55,323 bases of DNA from Zobellia amurskyensis (lineage in GTDB: Bacteria; Bacteroidota; Bacteroidia; Flavobacteriales; Flavobacteriaceae). The notes under the pieces were generated by a model. It was not told the DNA's origin and did no database searches. It saw nothing but the letters and a program-made list of their open reading frames with translations. The position numbers and the translations under genes were made by a program. How positions within the stretch are numbered: the stretch's first letter is position 1; each line of letters starts with the position of its first letter. The stretch is taken from the NCBI RefSeq assembly GCF_009725985.1, contig NZ_RCNR01000030.1, forward strand, positions 1 to 55,323. The letters are read 5' to 3'. Below, piece after piece: positions 41,873 to 50,516 of the stretch.

Positions 41873-43702
41873 ATGGCTGAAGAAAAAGCAACTGCTCAGG
41901 TAGAAGATACTACTGAAGCAAAACAAGAAGTAAAAGAACAAGCTCCAAAACAAGATCCAAAAGAATTTTTGGAAAGCTTTGATTGGGAGAAGTACGAAGA
42001 AGGTATTGAAAGAGTAGATGACTCTAAATTAGAGGAATTCGAAAAATTAGTAGCTGAAAACTTCGTAGATACTGCCGATGAAGAGGTAGTTGAAGGTAAG
42101 GTGGTTTATTTGACCGACCGTGAGGCGATCATAGACATCAATGCCAAGTCTGAAGGTGTTATTTCTTTGAACGAATTCCGTTACAACCCTAATTTAAAAG
42201 TGGGTGATAAGGTAGAAGTTCTTATTGATATCCGTGAAGACAAGAGTGGCCAGTTGGTACTATCTCACAGAAAGGCTAGAACCATTATGGCTTGGGATCG
42301 TGTAAATGCGGCCCACGATAAAGAAGAAATTGTTAGTGGTTTCGTTAAGTGTAGAACTAAAGGTGGTATGATCGTAGATGTTTTTGGCATCGAAGCTTTC
42401 TTACCAGGTTCGCAAATTGATGTGAAGCCTATTCGTGATTACGATCAATACGTTGGTAAGACAATGGAATTCAAAGTGGTTAAAATTAACCATGAGTTCA
42501 AGAACGTTGTAGTATCTCATAAAGCGTTGATCGAAGCAGATATCGAAGAGCAGAAGAAAGAAATCATCAGCCAGTTAGAAAAAGGACAGGTGTTAGAAGG
42601 TGTTGTGAAAAACATCACTTCTTACGGTGTGTTTGTTGATCTTGGTGGTGTAGATGGTTTAGTACATATTACTGACCTTTCTTGGAGCCGTATCAACCAC
42701 CCGAACGAGGTTGTAGAATTGGATCAGAAAATCAACGTTGTTATACTTGATTTTGATGAGAACAAATCTAGAATCCAGTTGGGTATGAAGCAATTGGAGA
42801 AACATCCTTGGGATGCCTTGAGCGACGAAATCAAAATTGGAGACAAAGTAAAAGGTAAAGTAGTTGTAATCGCAGATTACGGTGCATTTATTGAGGTTGT
42901 TGAAGGTGTTGAAGGTTTGATCCACGTTTCTGAAATGTCTTGGTCTACGCACTTGCGTTCAGCTCAAGATTTCGTAAAAGTTGGTGATGAAGTAGAAGCG
43001 GTTGTGTTGACATTAGATCGTGAAGATCGTAAAATGTCTCTAGGTATCAAGCAATTGACTCCAGACCCATGGACTGATATTACTACTAAATACCCTGTTG
43101 GTTCAAGACATTCAGGTATCGTTAGAAACTTTACCAACTTTGGTGTCTTTGTAGAGATGGAAGAAGGTATTGATGGTTTGATCTATATTTCTGATCTTTC
43201 TTGGACTAAGAAAATCAAGCACCCATCTGAGTTTGTTTCTGTTGGAGACAAAATGGAAGTTGAAGTGTTGGAATTGGATGTTGAAGGTCGTAAGCTTAGC
43301 TTAGGTCACAAACAGACTACTGAGAATCCTTGGGATAAGTATGAGGCTGAATTTGCTGTTGATACTGTTCATAAAGCAACTATTACTGATATCGTTGATA
43401 AAGGTGCTACAATAGACTTTAATGAAGATATCACTGCTTTCATTCCGCAACGTCATTTAGAGAAGGAAGATGGTAAGAAATTAGGCAAAGGAGACGAAGC
43501 TGAATTTAAGATCATTGAATTCAATAAAGATTTCAAGCGTGTTGTTGCAAGTCATACTGCTATCTTCCGTGAAGAAGAGCAGCGTAACGTTAAAGCACAG
43601 CAGAAGAAAGCTGCTGCATCTGCAGACGAAGCTAAGCCTACTTTAGGTGATGCTAACGAAGCATTGCAAGCGTTGAAAGATAAGATGGAAGGTAAGAGCT
43701 AA
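41873..43702 (+). CDS. rpsA: Ribosomal protein S1
   Basis: This 609-residue protein has six S1 RNA-binding domains (centres near residues 85, 170, 255, 340, 425 and 510). Domains 3-5 keep the strong motifs (YGVFVDLGGVDGLVHITDLSW, YGAFIEVVEGVEGLIHVSE and FGVFVEMEEGIDGLIYISD, quoted in part). An acidic N-terminus and a Lys/Ala-rich tail flank them. S1 helps mRNA bind the 30S subunit, important in Bacteroidota where Shine-Dalgarno sites are weak or absent. A strong promoter precedes it and a strong terminator follows. Confidence 0.95.
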   Translation: MAEEKATAQVEDTTEAKQEVKEQAPKQDPKEFLESFDWEKYEEGIERVDDSKLEEFEKLVAENFVDTADEEVVEGKVVYLTDREAIIDINAKSEGVISLNEFRYNPNLKVGDKVEVLIDIREDKSGQLVLSHRKARTIMAWDRVNAAHDKEEIVSGFVKCRTKGGMIVDVFGIEAFLPGSQIDVKPIRDYDQYVGKTMEFKVVKINHEFKNVVVSHKALIEADIEEQKKEIISQLEKGQVLEGVVKNITSYGVFVDLGGVDGLVHITDLSWSRINHPNEVVELDQKINVVILDFDENKSRIQLGMKQLEKHPWDALSDEIKIGDKVKGKVVVIADYGAFIEVVEGVEGLIHVSEMSWSTHLRSAQDFVKVGDEVEAVVLTLDREDRKMSLGIKQLTPDPWTDITTKYPVGSRHSGIVRNFTNFGVFVEMEEGIDGLIYISDLSWTKKIKHPSEFVSVGDKMEVEVLELDVEGRKLSLGHKQTTENPWDKYEAEFAVDTVHKATITDIVDKGATIDFNEDITAFIPQRHLEKEDGKKLGKGDEAEFKIIEFNKDFKRVVASHTAIFREEEQRNVKAQQKKAAASADEAKPTLGDANEALQALKDKMEGKS

Positions 43703-43723
43703 ATCTTACATCAATCTATATAG

Positions 43724-43759
43724 AAATCCCCATAGCCTTTTGGTTATGGGGATTTTTTT
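43724..43759 (+). terminator. Intrinsic terminator after rpsA
   Basis: AAATCCCCATAGCC (43724-43737) pairs with GGTTATGGGGATTT (43742-43755) with one G-U wobble and a TTTT loop; seven T's (43753-43759) follow. It lies 21 bases after the rpsA stop. Confidence 0.88.
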
Positions 43760-43866
43760 GGTCTATAAAACTTTATTTAAAGGGCTTAAGAAGCTTCTGA
43801 ATTTTATTACTTTTCAAGAAAACCAGATACATTTAGAATGACGCTTTTTTTCTAAGCAGAATTGCC

Positions 43867-43874
43867 TATTTTTG
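43867..43874 (+). promoter_or_regulatory. Possible -7 element for the pyrR operon
   Basis: TATTTTTG lies 23 bases before the pyrR ATG, after a T-rich tract (43845-43851) that can only give TTT, not TTG, at the -33 position. Transcription would begin near 43878 and leave a leader of about 20 bases. Confidence 0.45.
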
Positions 43875-43897
43875 TTGAGCTAAACCATTAAAGCAGT

Positions 43898-44437
43898 ATG
43901 AGTCAAAAAGTACTTCTTTCTGAAAAGGAAATAAACATCATACTCCATCGTTTGGCATGTCAACTTCTCGAGAACCACTTAGATTTTAAAGATACCGTAC
44001 TTATAGGCATTCAGCCTAGAGGTATTTTTGTGGCCGAAAGACTGACTAAAATCTTGAAAGAAGAGTACGGCGTAAAAGAAATTAAACTAGGGTTTTTAGA
44101 TATCACTTTTTACAGGGATGACTTTAGAAGGGGAGATAAAACCTTAGAAGCTACCAAGACTAAAATAGATTTTTTAATAGAGGATAAAAAAGTGGTTCTT
44201 ATAGATGATGTACTCTATACTGGCCGCAGTATCCGTTCAGCTCTAACTGCTATACAATCTTTTGGCAGACCTTCTGAGATAGAGTTGCTGGCACTTATTG
44301 ATAGACGTTTTAGTAGACACCTGCCTATACAGCCTAATTACCGTGGGAGACAGGTAGATGCTATAAACAATGAAAAAGTTAAGGTTCTTTGGAAAGAGAA
44401 CGATGGCGAAGACGTGATATATTTGATAAATAAATAA
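43898..44437 (+). CDS. pyrR: PyrR: pyrimidine operon regulator/uracil phosphoribosyltransferase
   Basis: This 179-residue protein has the PRPP-binding loop VVLIDDVLYTGRS (residues 99-111), the N-terminal GIQPRGIFVAERL and the C-terminal DRRFSRHLPIQPNYRG. In Bacillus PyrR binds pyr mRNA to cause attenuation and also has weak uracil phosphoribosyltransferase activity. Here no attenuator is visible: the predicted leader is about 20 bases and the gap to pyrB only 2 bases, so the enzyme role, or regulation elsewhere, is more likely. Confidence 0.92.
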   Translation: MSQKVLLSEKEINIILHRLACQLLENHLDFKDTVLIGIQPRGIFVAERLTKILKEEYGVKEIKLGFLDITFYRDDFRRGDKTLEATKTKIDFLIEDKKVVLIDDVLYTGRSIRSALTAIQSFGRPSEIELLALIDRRFSRHLPIQPNYRGRQVDAINNEKVKVLWKENDGEDVIYLINK

Positions 44438-44439
44438 CA

Positions 44440-45366
44440 ATGGCGGAACTGAGTGTAAAACACTTATTAGGAATCAAATACTTAAATGAGAATGATATTC
44501 AACTCATTTTCGAGACCGCTGATCATTTTAAGGAAGTTATCAATCGTTCTATCAAAAAAGTTCCTTCCTTACGAGATATAACCATTGCCAATATTTTTTT
44601 TGAAAATAGTACCCGTACCAAATTATCTTTTGAACTAGCTGAGAAACGACTTTCTGCGGATGTCATTAATTTTTCGGCAGCACAATCATCGGTAAAAAAA
44701 GGGGAAACCTTAATAGATACGGTTAACAATATCCTCTCTATGAAAGTGGATATGGTGGTTATGCGCCATCCAAATCCTGGAGCGGGTATATTCTTGTCCA
44801 AGCATGTTAAGGCGTCTATAGTAAATGCAGGAGACGGGGCACATGAGCATCCTACACAGGCACTTTTGGATTCATATTCCATTAGAGAAAAGTTAGGCGA
44901 TGTGGCTGGTAAGAATGTGGTTATTGTGGGTGATATTCTGCATTCCCGCGTGGCGTTGTCCAATATTTTCGCACTCAAGTTACAAGGAGCTAATGTAAAG
45001 GTATGCGGGCCAAAAACCTTGTTGCCAAAACATATAGAGTCTTTAGGGGTGACTGTTGAGACCGACTTAAGAAAAGCCTTAAATTGGTGCGATGTGGCTA
45101 ATATGTTACGTATTCAGAACGAGAGATTGGATATAAGTTACTTTCCTACCACAAGAGAATATACACAGCAGTTTGGTGTCAATAAAAAATTATTGAATAG
45201 CTTAGACAAAGAAATTGTGATTATGCACCCTGGGCCAATTAACAGAGGTGTGGAAATTACAAGTGATGTGGCCGATTCAAAACAGTCCATCATATTAAAT
45301 CAAGTAGAAAATGGGGTTGCCATTCGTATGGCAGTGATTTATTTATTAGCTTCAAAAATAAAATAA
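44440..45366 (+). CDS. pyrB: Aspartate carbamoyltransferase catalytic subunit
   Basis: This 308-residue protein has the carbamoyl-phosphate motif FFENSTRTKLSFE (Ser57-Thr60 region), MRHPNPGAG and HPGPINRGVEI, and a normal length for the catalytic chain. It makes carbamoylaspartate, the committed step of pyrimidine synthesis. No pyrI regulatory subunit follows; instead a 110-residue unknown gene comes 7 bases later. It is 2 bases after pyrR, so the two are translated together. Confidence 0.94.
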   Translation: MAELSVKHLLGIKYLNENDIQLIFETADHFKEVINRSIKKVPSLRDITIANIFFENSTRTKLSFELAEKRLSADVINFSAAQSSVKKGETLIDTVNNILSMKVDMVVMRHPNPGAGIFLSKHVKASIVNAGDGAHEHPTQALLDSYSIREKLGDVAGKNVVIVGDILHSRVALSNIFALKLQGANVKVCGPKTLLPKHIESLGVTVETDLRKALNWCDVANMLRIQNERLDISYFPTTREYTQQFGVNKKLLNSLDKEIVIMHPGPINRGVEITSDVADSKQSIILNQVENGVAIRMAVIYLLASKIK

Positions 45367-45373
45367 TAAAAGT

Positions 45374-45706
45374 ATGATTTTTGACTCAGACGGTTCTACA
45401 ACTATCGTTTCTCAAGAAAACACCACGCTTTCTATTTTCTTGAAAAACTTAAATGACGCTTACCCGAAAATAAAAAACGACAATATTGTCATAAACCTTT
45501 TTTCCTTTTCAAAACTAAAAGCAGGAGATGTTCTTGAGTTTTTGCAAATTTCTGATTTGCACAAAAAGTCTAAGAAATCCTTTGTTTTGGTCACCGATAA
45601 AGTTTCCTATGATGAGGTACCCGATGCTATAATGGTTGTGCCAACTATTAAAGAAGCACGCGATATTATAGAAATGGAAGAAATTGAAAGAGATTTAGAT
45701 TTATGA
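45374..45706 (+). CDS. Conserved hypothetical protein in the pyrB-rnz operon
   Basis: This 110-residue soluble protein ends in an acidic helix (EARDIIEMEEIERDLDL). The middle (IVINLFSFSKLKAGDVLEFL, then KKSFVLVTDK and IMVVPTIKEARDII) alternates strand and helix, as in a STAS-like or Rossmann-like half-domain. Databases sometimes label its relatives ribonuclease Z because of the neighbour, but no HxHxDH motif is present. Its stop overlaps the next start (ATGA, 45703-45706), so it is translated in step with the DUF3291 gene. The function is unknown. Confidence 0.78.
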   Translation: MIFDSDGSTTIVSQENTTLSIFLKNLNDAYPKIKNDNIVINLFSFSKLKAGDVLEFLQISDLHKKSKKSFVLVTDKVSYDEVPDAIMVVPTIKEARDIIEMEEIERDLDL

Positions 45707-46176
45707 GTAACTACCACCTAGCTCAAGTAAATATTGCAAAAATGTTGGCTCCTATTGATAGCCCTGTCATGGCAGATTTTGTCAATGATCTAGACCGTAT
45801 AAATGCCATTGCAGATAAGAGCACGGGGTTTGTTTGGAGGCTAAAGGGTGACGAGGATAATGCAACTGCATTACGAGTTTTTGAAGACGATTTTCTTATA
45901 ATCAATATGTCGGTTTGGGAATCAAAAGAAGCATTGTTCAACTTTACATATGCCTCGCAACATGCAGGAGTTATGAAAAGAAAGAAGGAGTGGTTCCACA
46001 ATATGTCAGATATGCATATGTGTTTGTGGTATACTAAAGTAGGGCATGTGCCCGATCCTGAAGAAGCAAAGGAACGTTTAAAGTACTTAAACGAGCATGG
46101 CGAGTCTCCTTATGCTTTCAGTTTTAAAGGGCAATTTACGGCGGAGGATGCTTTAACTTATTCGCCCAAGAACTAG
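45703..46176 (+). CDS. DUF3291 protein
   Basis: This 157-residue protein starts YHLAQVNIAKMLAPIDSPVMADF and has VWRLKGDEDNATALRVF, INMSVWESKEALFNFTY and a His-rich HMCLWYTKVGHVPDPEEA. These are the features of DUF3291, a dimeric alpha-beta barrel fold related to antibiotic-biosynthesis monooxygenases. The activity is unknown. It begins inside the end of the preceding gene and ends 4 bases before rnz, which places it in the same operon as pyrB and rnz. Confidence 0.85.
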   Translation: MSNYHLAQVNIAKMLAPIDSPVMADFVNDLDRINAIADKSTGFVWRLKGDEDNATALRVFEDDFLIINMSVWESKEALFNFTYASQHAGVMKRKKEWFHNMSDMHMCLWYTKVGHVPDPEEAKERLKYLNEHGESPYAFSFKGQFTAEDALTYSPKN

Positions 46177-46180
46177 GAAA

Positions 46181-47086
46181 ATGAAACTTCACATTCTTGG
46201 TTGCTATGCGGCAACACCACGCACTCTTACCAACCCTACCTCTCAAGTGTTGGAAGTTAAGAATCATATGTTTTTAATTGATTGTGGTGAGGGTACACAG
46301 GTGCAACTCCGAAAGCATAAAATCAAGTTTTCGCGTATCAATCATATTTTTATATCCCATTTACATGGCGATCATTTTTTTGGCTTGCCAGGACTTGTTT
46401 CAACCTTTCGTTTATTAGGCAGGGATAAAGAATTGCATATATATGGCCCAAAAGGGATTAAAGAAGCTATTACACTTTTGTTAAAGCTTGGAGATTCATG
46501 GACCAATTATCAATTATATTTTCATGAGCTCACTAATAAGGAACCCGAAATCATCTTTGAGGATAATAAAGTTACGGTAGAAACCATTCGTTTAAGTCAT
46601 AGGGTATATACCAATGGCTTTCTTTTTAAGGAGAAAGTAGGTGAGCGTAAACTTAGTATAGAGGCTGTTGCAAAGTACAAAATAGATAAAGCCTATTTTC
46701 AAAATATAAAAAACGGTAGGGATGTTACTTTAGATAATGGAACGGTAGTTCCTAACGCTGAATTGAGTTTTGATCCACCTCCGCCAAAAAGTTATGCGTA
46801 TTGTAGTGATACGGGCTATAAGCCGGATATTGTCGGTCAAATTAGTAATGCAACGGCTTTGTACCATGAATCTACATTTTTAGAGACTGAGGCGCATTTA
46901 GCTGTAAAAACGAAGCATTCTACGGCAAAAGAAGCGGCGGCAATTGCCAAAGCGGCCAATGTAGGTAGCCTTATTTTAGGACATTATTCTACACGTTACA
47001 AATCTATTGATCTTTTTAAAGAAGAAGCATTAGAGGTGTTTCCAAATGTTGAGCTAGCCGATGACGGTAAGTTTTTTGAGTTTTAG
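46181..47086 (+). CDS. rnz: Ribonuclease Z
   Basis: This 301-residue protein has the metallo-beta-lactamase HLHGDH (residues 60-65), IDCGEGTQVQL before it, YCSDTGYKPDI and YHESTFL later, and KHSTAKEAAAIAKAA with GHYSTRYK. These are the short-form tRNase Z motifs. It trims 3' trailers from pre-tRNA with two zinc ions. The length is normal. It lies in the pyrR-pdxH string of plus-strand genes. Confidence 0.93.
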   Translation: MKLHILGCYAATPRTLTNPTSQVLEVKNHMFLIDCGEGTQVQLRKHKIKFSRINHIFISHLHGDHFFGLPGLVSTFRLLGRDKELHIYGPKGIKEAITLLLKLGDSWTNYQLYFHELTNKEPEIIFEDNKVTVETIRLSHRVYTNGFLFKEKVGERKLSIEAVAKYKIDKAYFQNIKNGRDVTLDNGTVVPNAELSFDPPPPKSYAYCSDTGYKPDIVGQISNATALYHESTFLETEAHLAVKTKHSTAKEAAAIAKAANVGSLILGHYSTRYKSIDLFKEEALEVFPNVELADDGKFFEF

Positions 47087-47156
47087 TCATCTTCCTACTT
47101 TTTCGTTACCAATCTTTTGCTGAACTTTGGTTAAAAGGTTTTTAGCAAAGAATATT

Positions 47157-47804
47157 ATGCAAAAAGATTTGGGTGATTACCGAAAATCATATGAAAAAAG
47201 TGCGCTATTGGAGGGTTCCATTTCGGATAATCCTATGGAGTTGTTTCAAAAATGGTTTTATGAAACCGAAGCATCGGACGGAGTAGATGAACCTAATGCT
47301 ATGACGGTTTCTACTATTGGTTTAGATGGCTACCCCAAAAGCAGGGTGGTGCTGCTAAAAAAGTTTACCCATGAAGGGTTTATCTTCTATACAAATTATC
47401 ATAGTGAAAAAGGAAGGGCTATTGCGGCCAATCCCAATGTATGCGTATCTTTCTTTTGGCCTAATATGGAAAGGCAGATCATAATAAAAGGTAAGGCCGA
47501 AAAAATAGCGGAAAATTTATCGGATGGTTATTTTGAATCACGTCCTGAAGGCAGTAAGTTAGGTGCTTTGGTTTCTGAGCAAAGCTCGGTTATCCCTTCT
47601 AGGGAAGCTTTGGAGAATACCTTGAAGAATTTAGAGAATGAGTATGAGAATAAAGAGATTCTAAGACCGGATTACTGGGGTGGTTACATTGTGAAGCCAC
47701 AATCTATAGAATTTTGGCAAGGTAGACCCAACCGGCTACATGATCGTATTAGATACTCATTGGTAGATAATTTAGACTGGAAAATGGAACGCTTGGCTCC
47801 TTAA
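47157..47804 (+). CDS. pdxH: Pyridoxamine 5'-phosphate oxidase
   Basis: The ATG at 47157 gives 215 residues, the usual PdxH length; a TTG 10 codons upstream (47127) is not needed. The protein has DYRKSYEKSAL at the start, a flavin-binding SRVVLLKKFTHEGFIFYTNYHSEKGRAIA, and a C-terminal FWQGRPNRLHDRIRY (quoted in parts) that is conserved in PdxH. It oxidises pyridoxine or pyridoxamine phosphate to pyridoxal phosphate using FMN and oxygen. It is 70 bases downstream of rnz; no terminator is visible. Confidence 0.93.
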   Translation: MQKDLGDYRKSYEKSALLEGSISDNPMELFQKWFYETEASDGVDEPNAMTVSTIGLDGYPKSRVVLLKKFTHEGFIFYTNYHSEKGRAIAANPNVCVSFFWPNMERQIIIKGKAEKIAENLSDGYFESRPEGSKLGALVSEQSSVIPSREALENTLKNLENEYENKEILRPDYWGGYIVKPQSIEFWQGRPNRLHDRIRYSLVDNLDWKMERLAP

Positions 47805-47866
47805 GCAGACTTCTTAGGTCTGGCGCATACGGTCAAAACATTTTTAAAACTTTAAATTTCGGTTAA

Positions 47867-48352
47867 ATGAAAACATTAATAATGGTCAGGCATGGCAAAT
47901 CTTCTTGGGATTATTCGGTGAGTGATAGGGATCGGCCGCTTCAAGAAAGAGGTGTAAACGATGCTCTTTTAGTGTCGTCAAAATTTCATTCGAGTGCTCA
48001 AAAAGTTGATGCTGTTTTCTCAAGTCCTGCCAACAGGGCGTTACATACCTGTATGATTTTTGTTAGGCAATTGCAGATACCATTATCCTTTGTGGAGCTA
48101 ACCAACGAGCTGTATGATTTTTCAGGGGAATCAGTTTTAGACTTTATTTCAAACCTTGATGATTCGTTAGATTCTGTGATGATTTTTGGTCATAATCACG
48201 CTTTTACGCATGTTGCCAATTCTTTGGGAAATACTTATATTGACAACGTTTCTACCAGTGGGCTGGTGCATCTTAATTTTGCAGTTGATAACTGGAATTT
48301 AGTTGAGAAAGGAATAACAAAACAAACCATTTTCCCGAAAGAACTTAGATAA
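47867..48352 (+). CDS. sixA: SixA-like phosphohistidine phosphatase
   Basis: This 161-residue protein has the histidine phosphatase motif MVRHGKSSWDYSVSDRDRPL (catalytic His near residue 9), a second conserved His in MIFGHNHAFTHVANSLGN and a SSPANRALHT block. It has the length and single-domain plan of SixA phosphohistidine phosphatases, which remove phosphate from histidine in phosphorelay proteins. Its stop abuts the ppk1 start with no gap. This neighbour pair is common in bacteria and may tie phosphohistidine turnover to polyphosphate, but that is inference. Confidence 0.88.
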   Translation: MKTLIMVRHGKSSWDYSVSDRDRPLQERGVNDALLVSSKFHSSAQKVDAVFSSPANRALHTCMIFVRQLQIPLSFVELTNELYDFSGESVLDFISNLDDSLDSVMIFGHNHAFTHVANSLGNTYIDNVSTSGLVHLNFAVDNWNLVEKGITKQTIFPKELR

Positions 48353-50455
48353 ATGATAAAGACAAATTACAAATATATAAATAGAGAAATTAGTTGGTTA
48401 CGTTTTAATGAAAGGGTGCTTCAAGAGTGTGAAGATGAAAACGTGCCTTTAATTGAACGTCTTCGTTTTTTAGGTATTTTCTCTAATAATCTAGATGAGT
48501 TCTTTAAGGTGCGTTATGCAACCGTAAAACGTATTTTTGAAGCGGGAAAATCCGGTAAAAGTGTTTTGGGGGGTGAGAAGGCCAAAGATTTACTTGTGGA
48601 AATTACCAAGTTCGTTATAGAACAGCAACGTAAAAGTGTTGAGATACTAAAAAATATTGAAAACGAGCTTGAGGAGCAAGATGTATTTTTGTTGAATGAG
48701 AATGAGCTTTCGGAAAAACAAGGTGAGTTTGTTAGAAAGTATTTCAATCAGATGGTCAGTCCTCAACTTATGACCATTATTTTGAATGACTTGGCGGAGT
48801 TTCCAATGCTGAAAGACACAGCTGCTTATTTGGCGGTAAAAATGGTATTGAAAAGTGATGACCGCACTAAACGTACATATGAGAAGAAGGAGAAGCGGTA
48901 CGCTTTAATTGAAATTCCTAAAGGCATTGATCGCTTTGTGGTACTTCCTAAAGAAGGCAACAAGAACTACATTATAATATTAGACGATGTTATCAGGTAC
49001 TGTATGGACAGTGTTTTTCCTATGTTTGATTACAAGTCTATTTCTGCTCATATGATCAAGATAACCAGAGACGCAGAACTGGATATTGATAATGATTTGA
49101 GCAAAAGTTTTATAGAGAAAATATATTCAAGCGTTGAGCACCGTAAAATCAGTGATCCGGTACGTTTTGTATATGACAAAAATATTGAAAGTGATACGCT
49201 AGATTTCTTAAAGGATAAAATGGGTATTGAAGACGCGGATAGTGTTATACCCGGTGGTAGATATCATAACAAAAGAGACTATATGGGCTTTCCTAGTTTA
49301 GGAAGGCAAGACCTTATGTATGAAAAGATAACTCCTCTGCCTGTAAAGGGGCTAAACCTAGAAGGGAGTTTGCTGGAGAAAATAGCGGAGAAAGATTATT
49401 TGCAATATACTCCTTACCACACCTTTTCCTATATATTAAAGTTTTTAAGGGAAGCCGCATTGGACCCTAAAGTAAAAACTATTAAGATAACGGTGTATCG
49501 TTTGGCTAATGATTCTCAAGTGGCAGCTTGTCTATCAAATGCAGTTAAGAACGGTAAGCAAGTAACCTTGCAAATAGAGCTTCGTGCTCGTTTTGATGAA
49601 CAGGCCAATATTAGATATGCAGAGGAACTTCAAGCAGAAGGAGTAAAGCTCATATTTGGTGTGCCCGGTCTAAAAGTACATAGTAAAATATGTATGATTG
49701 AACGAGAAGAAAATGATTTGATCAAACGTTACGGTTTTATTAGTACGGGTAACTTTAATGAATCTACCGCTAGAATATATACGGATTATACGTTGTTCAC
49801 GGCAAACGAGCCTATCCTAAAAGAATTGAACAAGGTTTTTGATTTCTTTGAAACTACGTATAAAATAAATAAGTACAAGCATTTAATAGTGTCTCCGCAC
49901 TATACAAAATCGTTCTTTCTTAAACTTATAGATAAAGAAATTTCGAATGCTAAAGCTGGCAAAGAGGCATACATCAAAATAAAGATGAATAGCTTTACTT
50001 CGTACAAGATGATCGATAAATTGTACGAAGCAAGTAATGCAGGTGTTAAGATACAGTTGATTGTGCGCGGTATTAATTGCTTGATTCCTGGGATAAAGGG
50101 AATGAGTGAAAATATTGAAGCAATTAGTATTGTGGATAAATTTTTAGAGCACCCGCGCATCTTCATTTTTTGTAATGATGGTGATACCCGCGTATTTATT
50201 TCCTCGGCAGATTTTATGACCCGTAACCTAGAGAATAGGGTAGAGGTAGGTTGTCCTATTTATGATGAAGATGTTAAGCAGGAATTGATAGATACCTATG
50301 AAATCTCTTGGAACGATAATGTAAAGGCCAGGGTATTCAACGAAGAACAAGATAACGCTTATCGTGTTAACGATAAGCCTAAATTACGTTCGCAGTTTGC
50401 TACTTACGATTATTATAAAGATAAATTAGGACCTGATATTCCTACAGCGGAATAA
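48353..50455 (+). CDS. ppk1: Polyphosphate kinase 1
   Basis: This 700-residue protein has the four-domain PPK1 plan: NREISWLRFNERVLQE at the start, and a C-terminal catalytic half with GVPGLKVHSKICMI (phosphorylated His443) and FLEHPRIFIFCND (His600). STGNFNESTARIYTDYTLF and SSADFMTRNLENRVEVGCPI (in parts) complete the active site. It reversibly makes inorganic polyphosphate from ATP at the membrane. It begins directly at the sixA stop. A strong hairpin lies after its stop (50468-50513). Confidence 0.95.
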   Translation: MIKTNYKYINREISWLRFNERVLQECEDENVPLIERLRFLGIFSNNLDEFFKVRYATVKRIFEAGKSGKSVLGGEKAKDLLVEITKFVIEQQRKSVEILKNIENELEEQDVFLLNENELSEKQGEFVRKYFNQMVSPQLMTIILNDLAEFPMLKDTAAYLAVKMVLKSDDRTKRTYEKKEKRYALIEIPKGIDRFVVLPKEGNKNYIIILDDVIRYCMDSVFPMFDYKSISAHMIKITRDAELDIDNDLSKSFIEKIYSSVEHRKISDPVRFVYDKNIESDTLDFLKDKMGIEDADSVIPGGRYHNKRDYMGFPSLGRQDLMYEKITPLPVKGLNLEGSLLEKIAEKDYLQYTPYHTFSYILKFLREAALDPKVKTIKITVYRLANDSQVAACLSNAVKNGKQVTLQIELRARFDEQANIRYAEELQAEGVKLIFGVPGLKVHSKICMIEREENDLIKRYGFISTGNFNESTARIYTDYTLFTANEPILKELNKVFDFFETTYKINKYKHLIVSPHYTKSFFLKLIDKEISNAKAGKEAYIKIKMNSFTSYKMIDKLYEASNAGVKIQLIVRGINCLIPGIKGMSENIEAISIVDKFLEHPRIFIFCNDGDTRVFISSADFMTRNLENRVEVGCPIYDEDVKQELIDTYEISWNDNVKARVFNEEQDNAYRVNDKPKLRSQFATYDYYKDKLGPDIPTAE

Positions 50456-50467
50456 AAGTAATTAAGA

Positions 50468-50513
50468 TTTCAAGTTTTAGATAAGACTATGTGGTATTGT
50501 CTAAAGCTTGAAA
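50468..50513. terminator. Terminator hairpin between ppk1 and the MiaE-like gene
   Basis: TTTCAAGTTTTAGA (50468-50481) pairs with TCTAAAGCTTGAAA (50500-50513), all 14 positions including one U-G, and the 18-base centre pairs further in part. It lies between two converging genes, and the minus strand continues T-rich, so it probably stops both. Confidence 0.62.
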
Positions 50514-50516
50514 TTA

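Noticed and set aside
45374-45706. Calling the 110-residue protein ribonuclease Z
   Set aside because: It has no HxHxDH motif or metallo-beta-lactamase fold; the real enzyme is the next-but-one gene.
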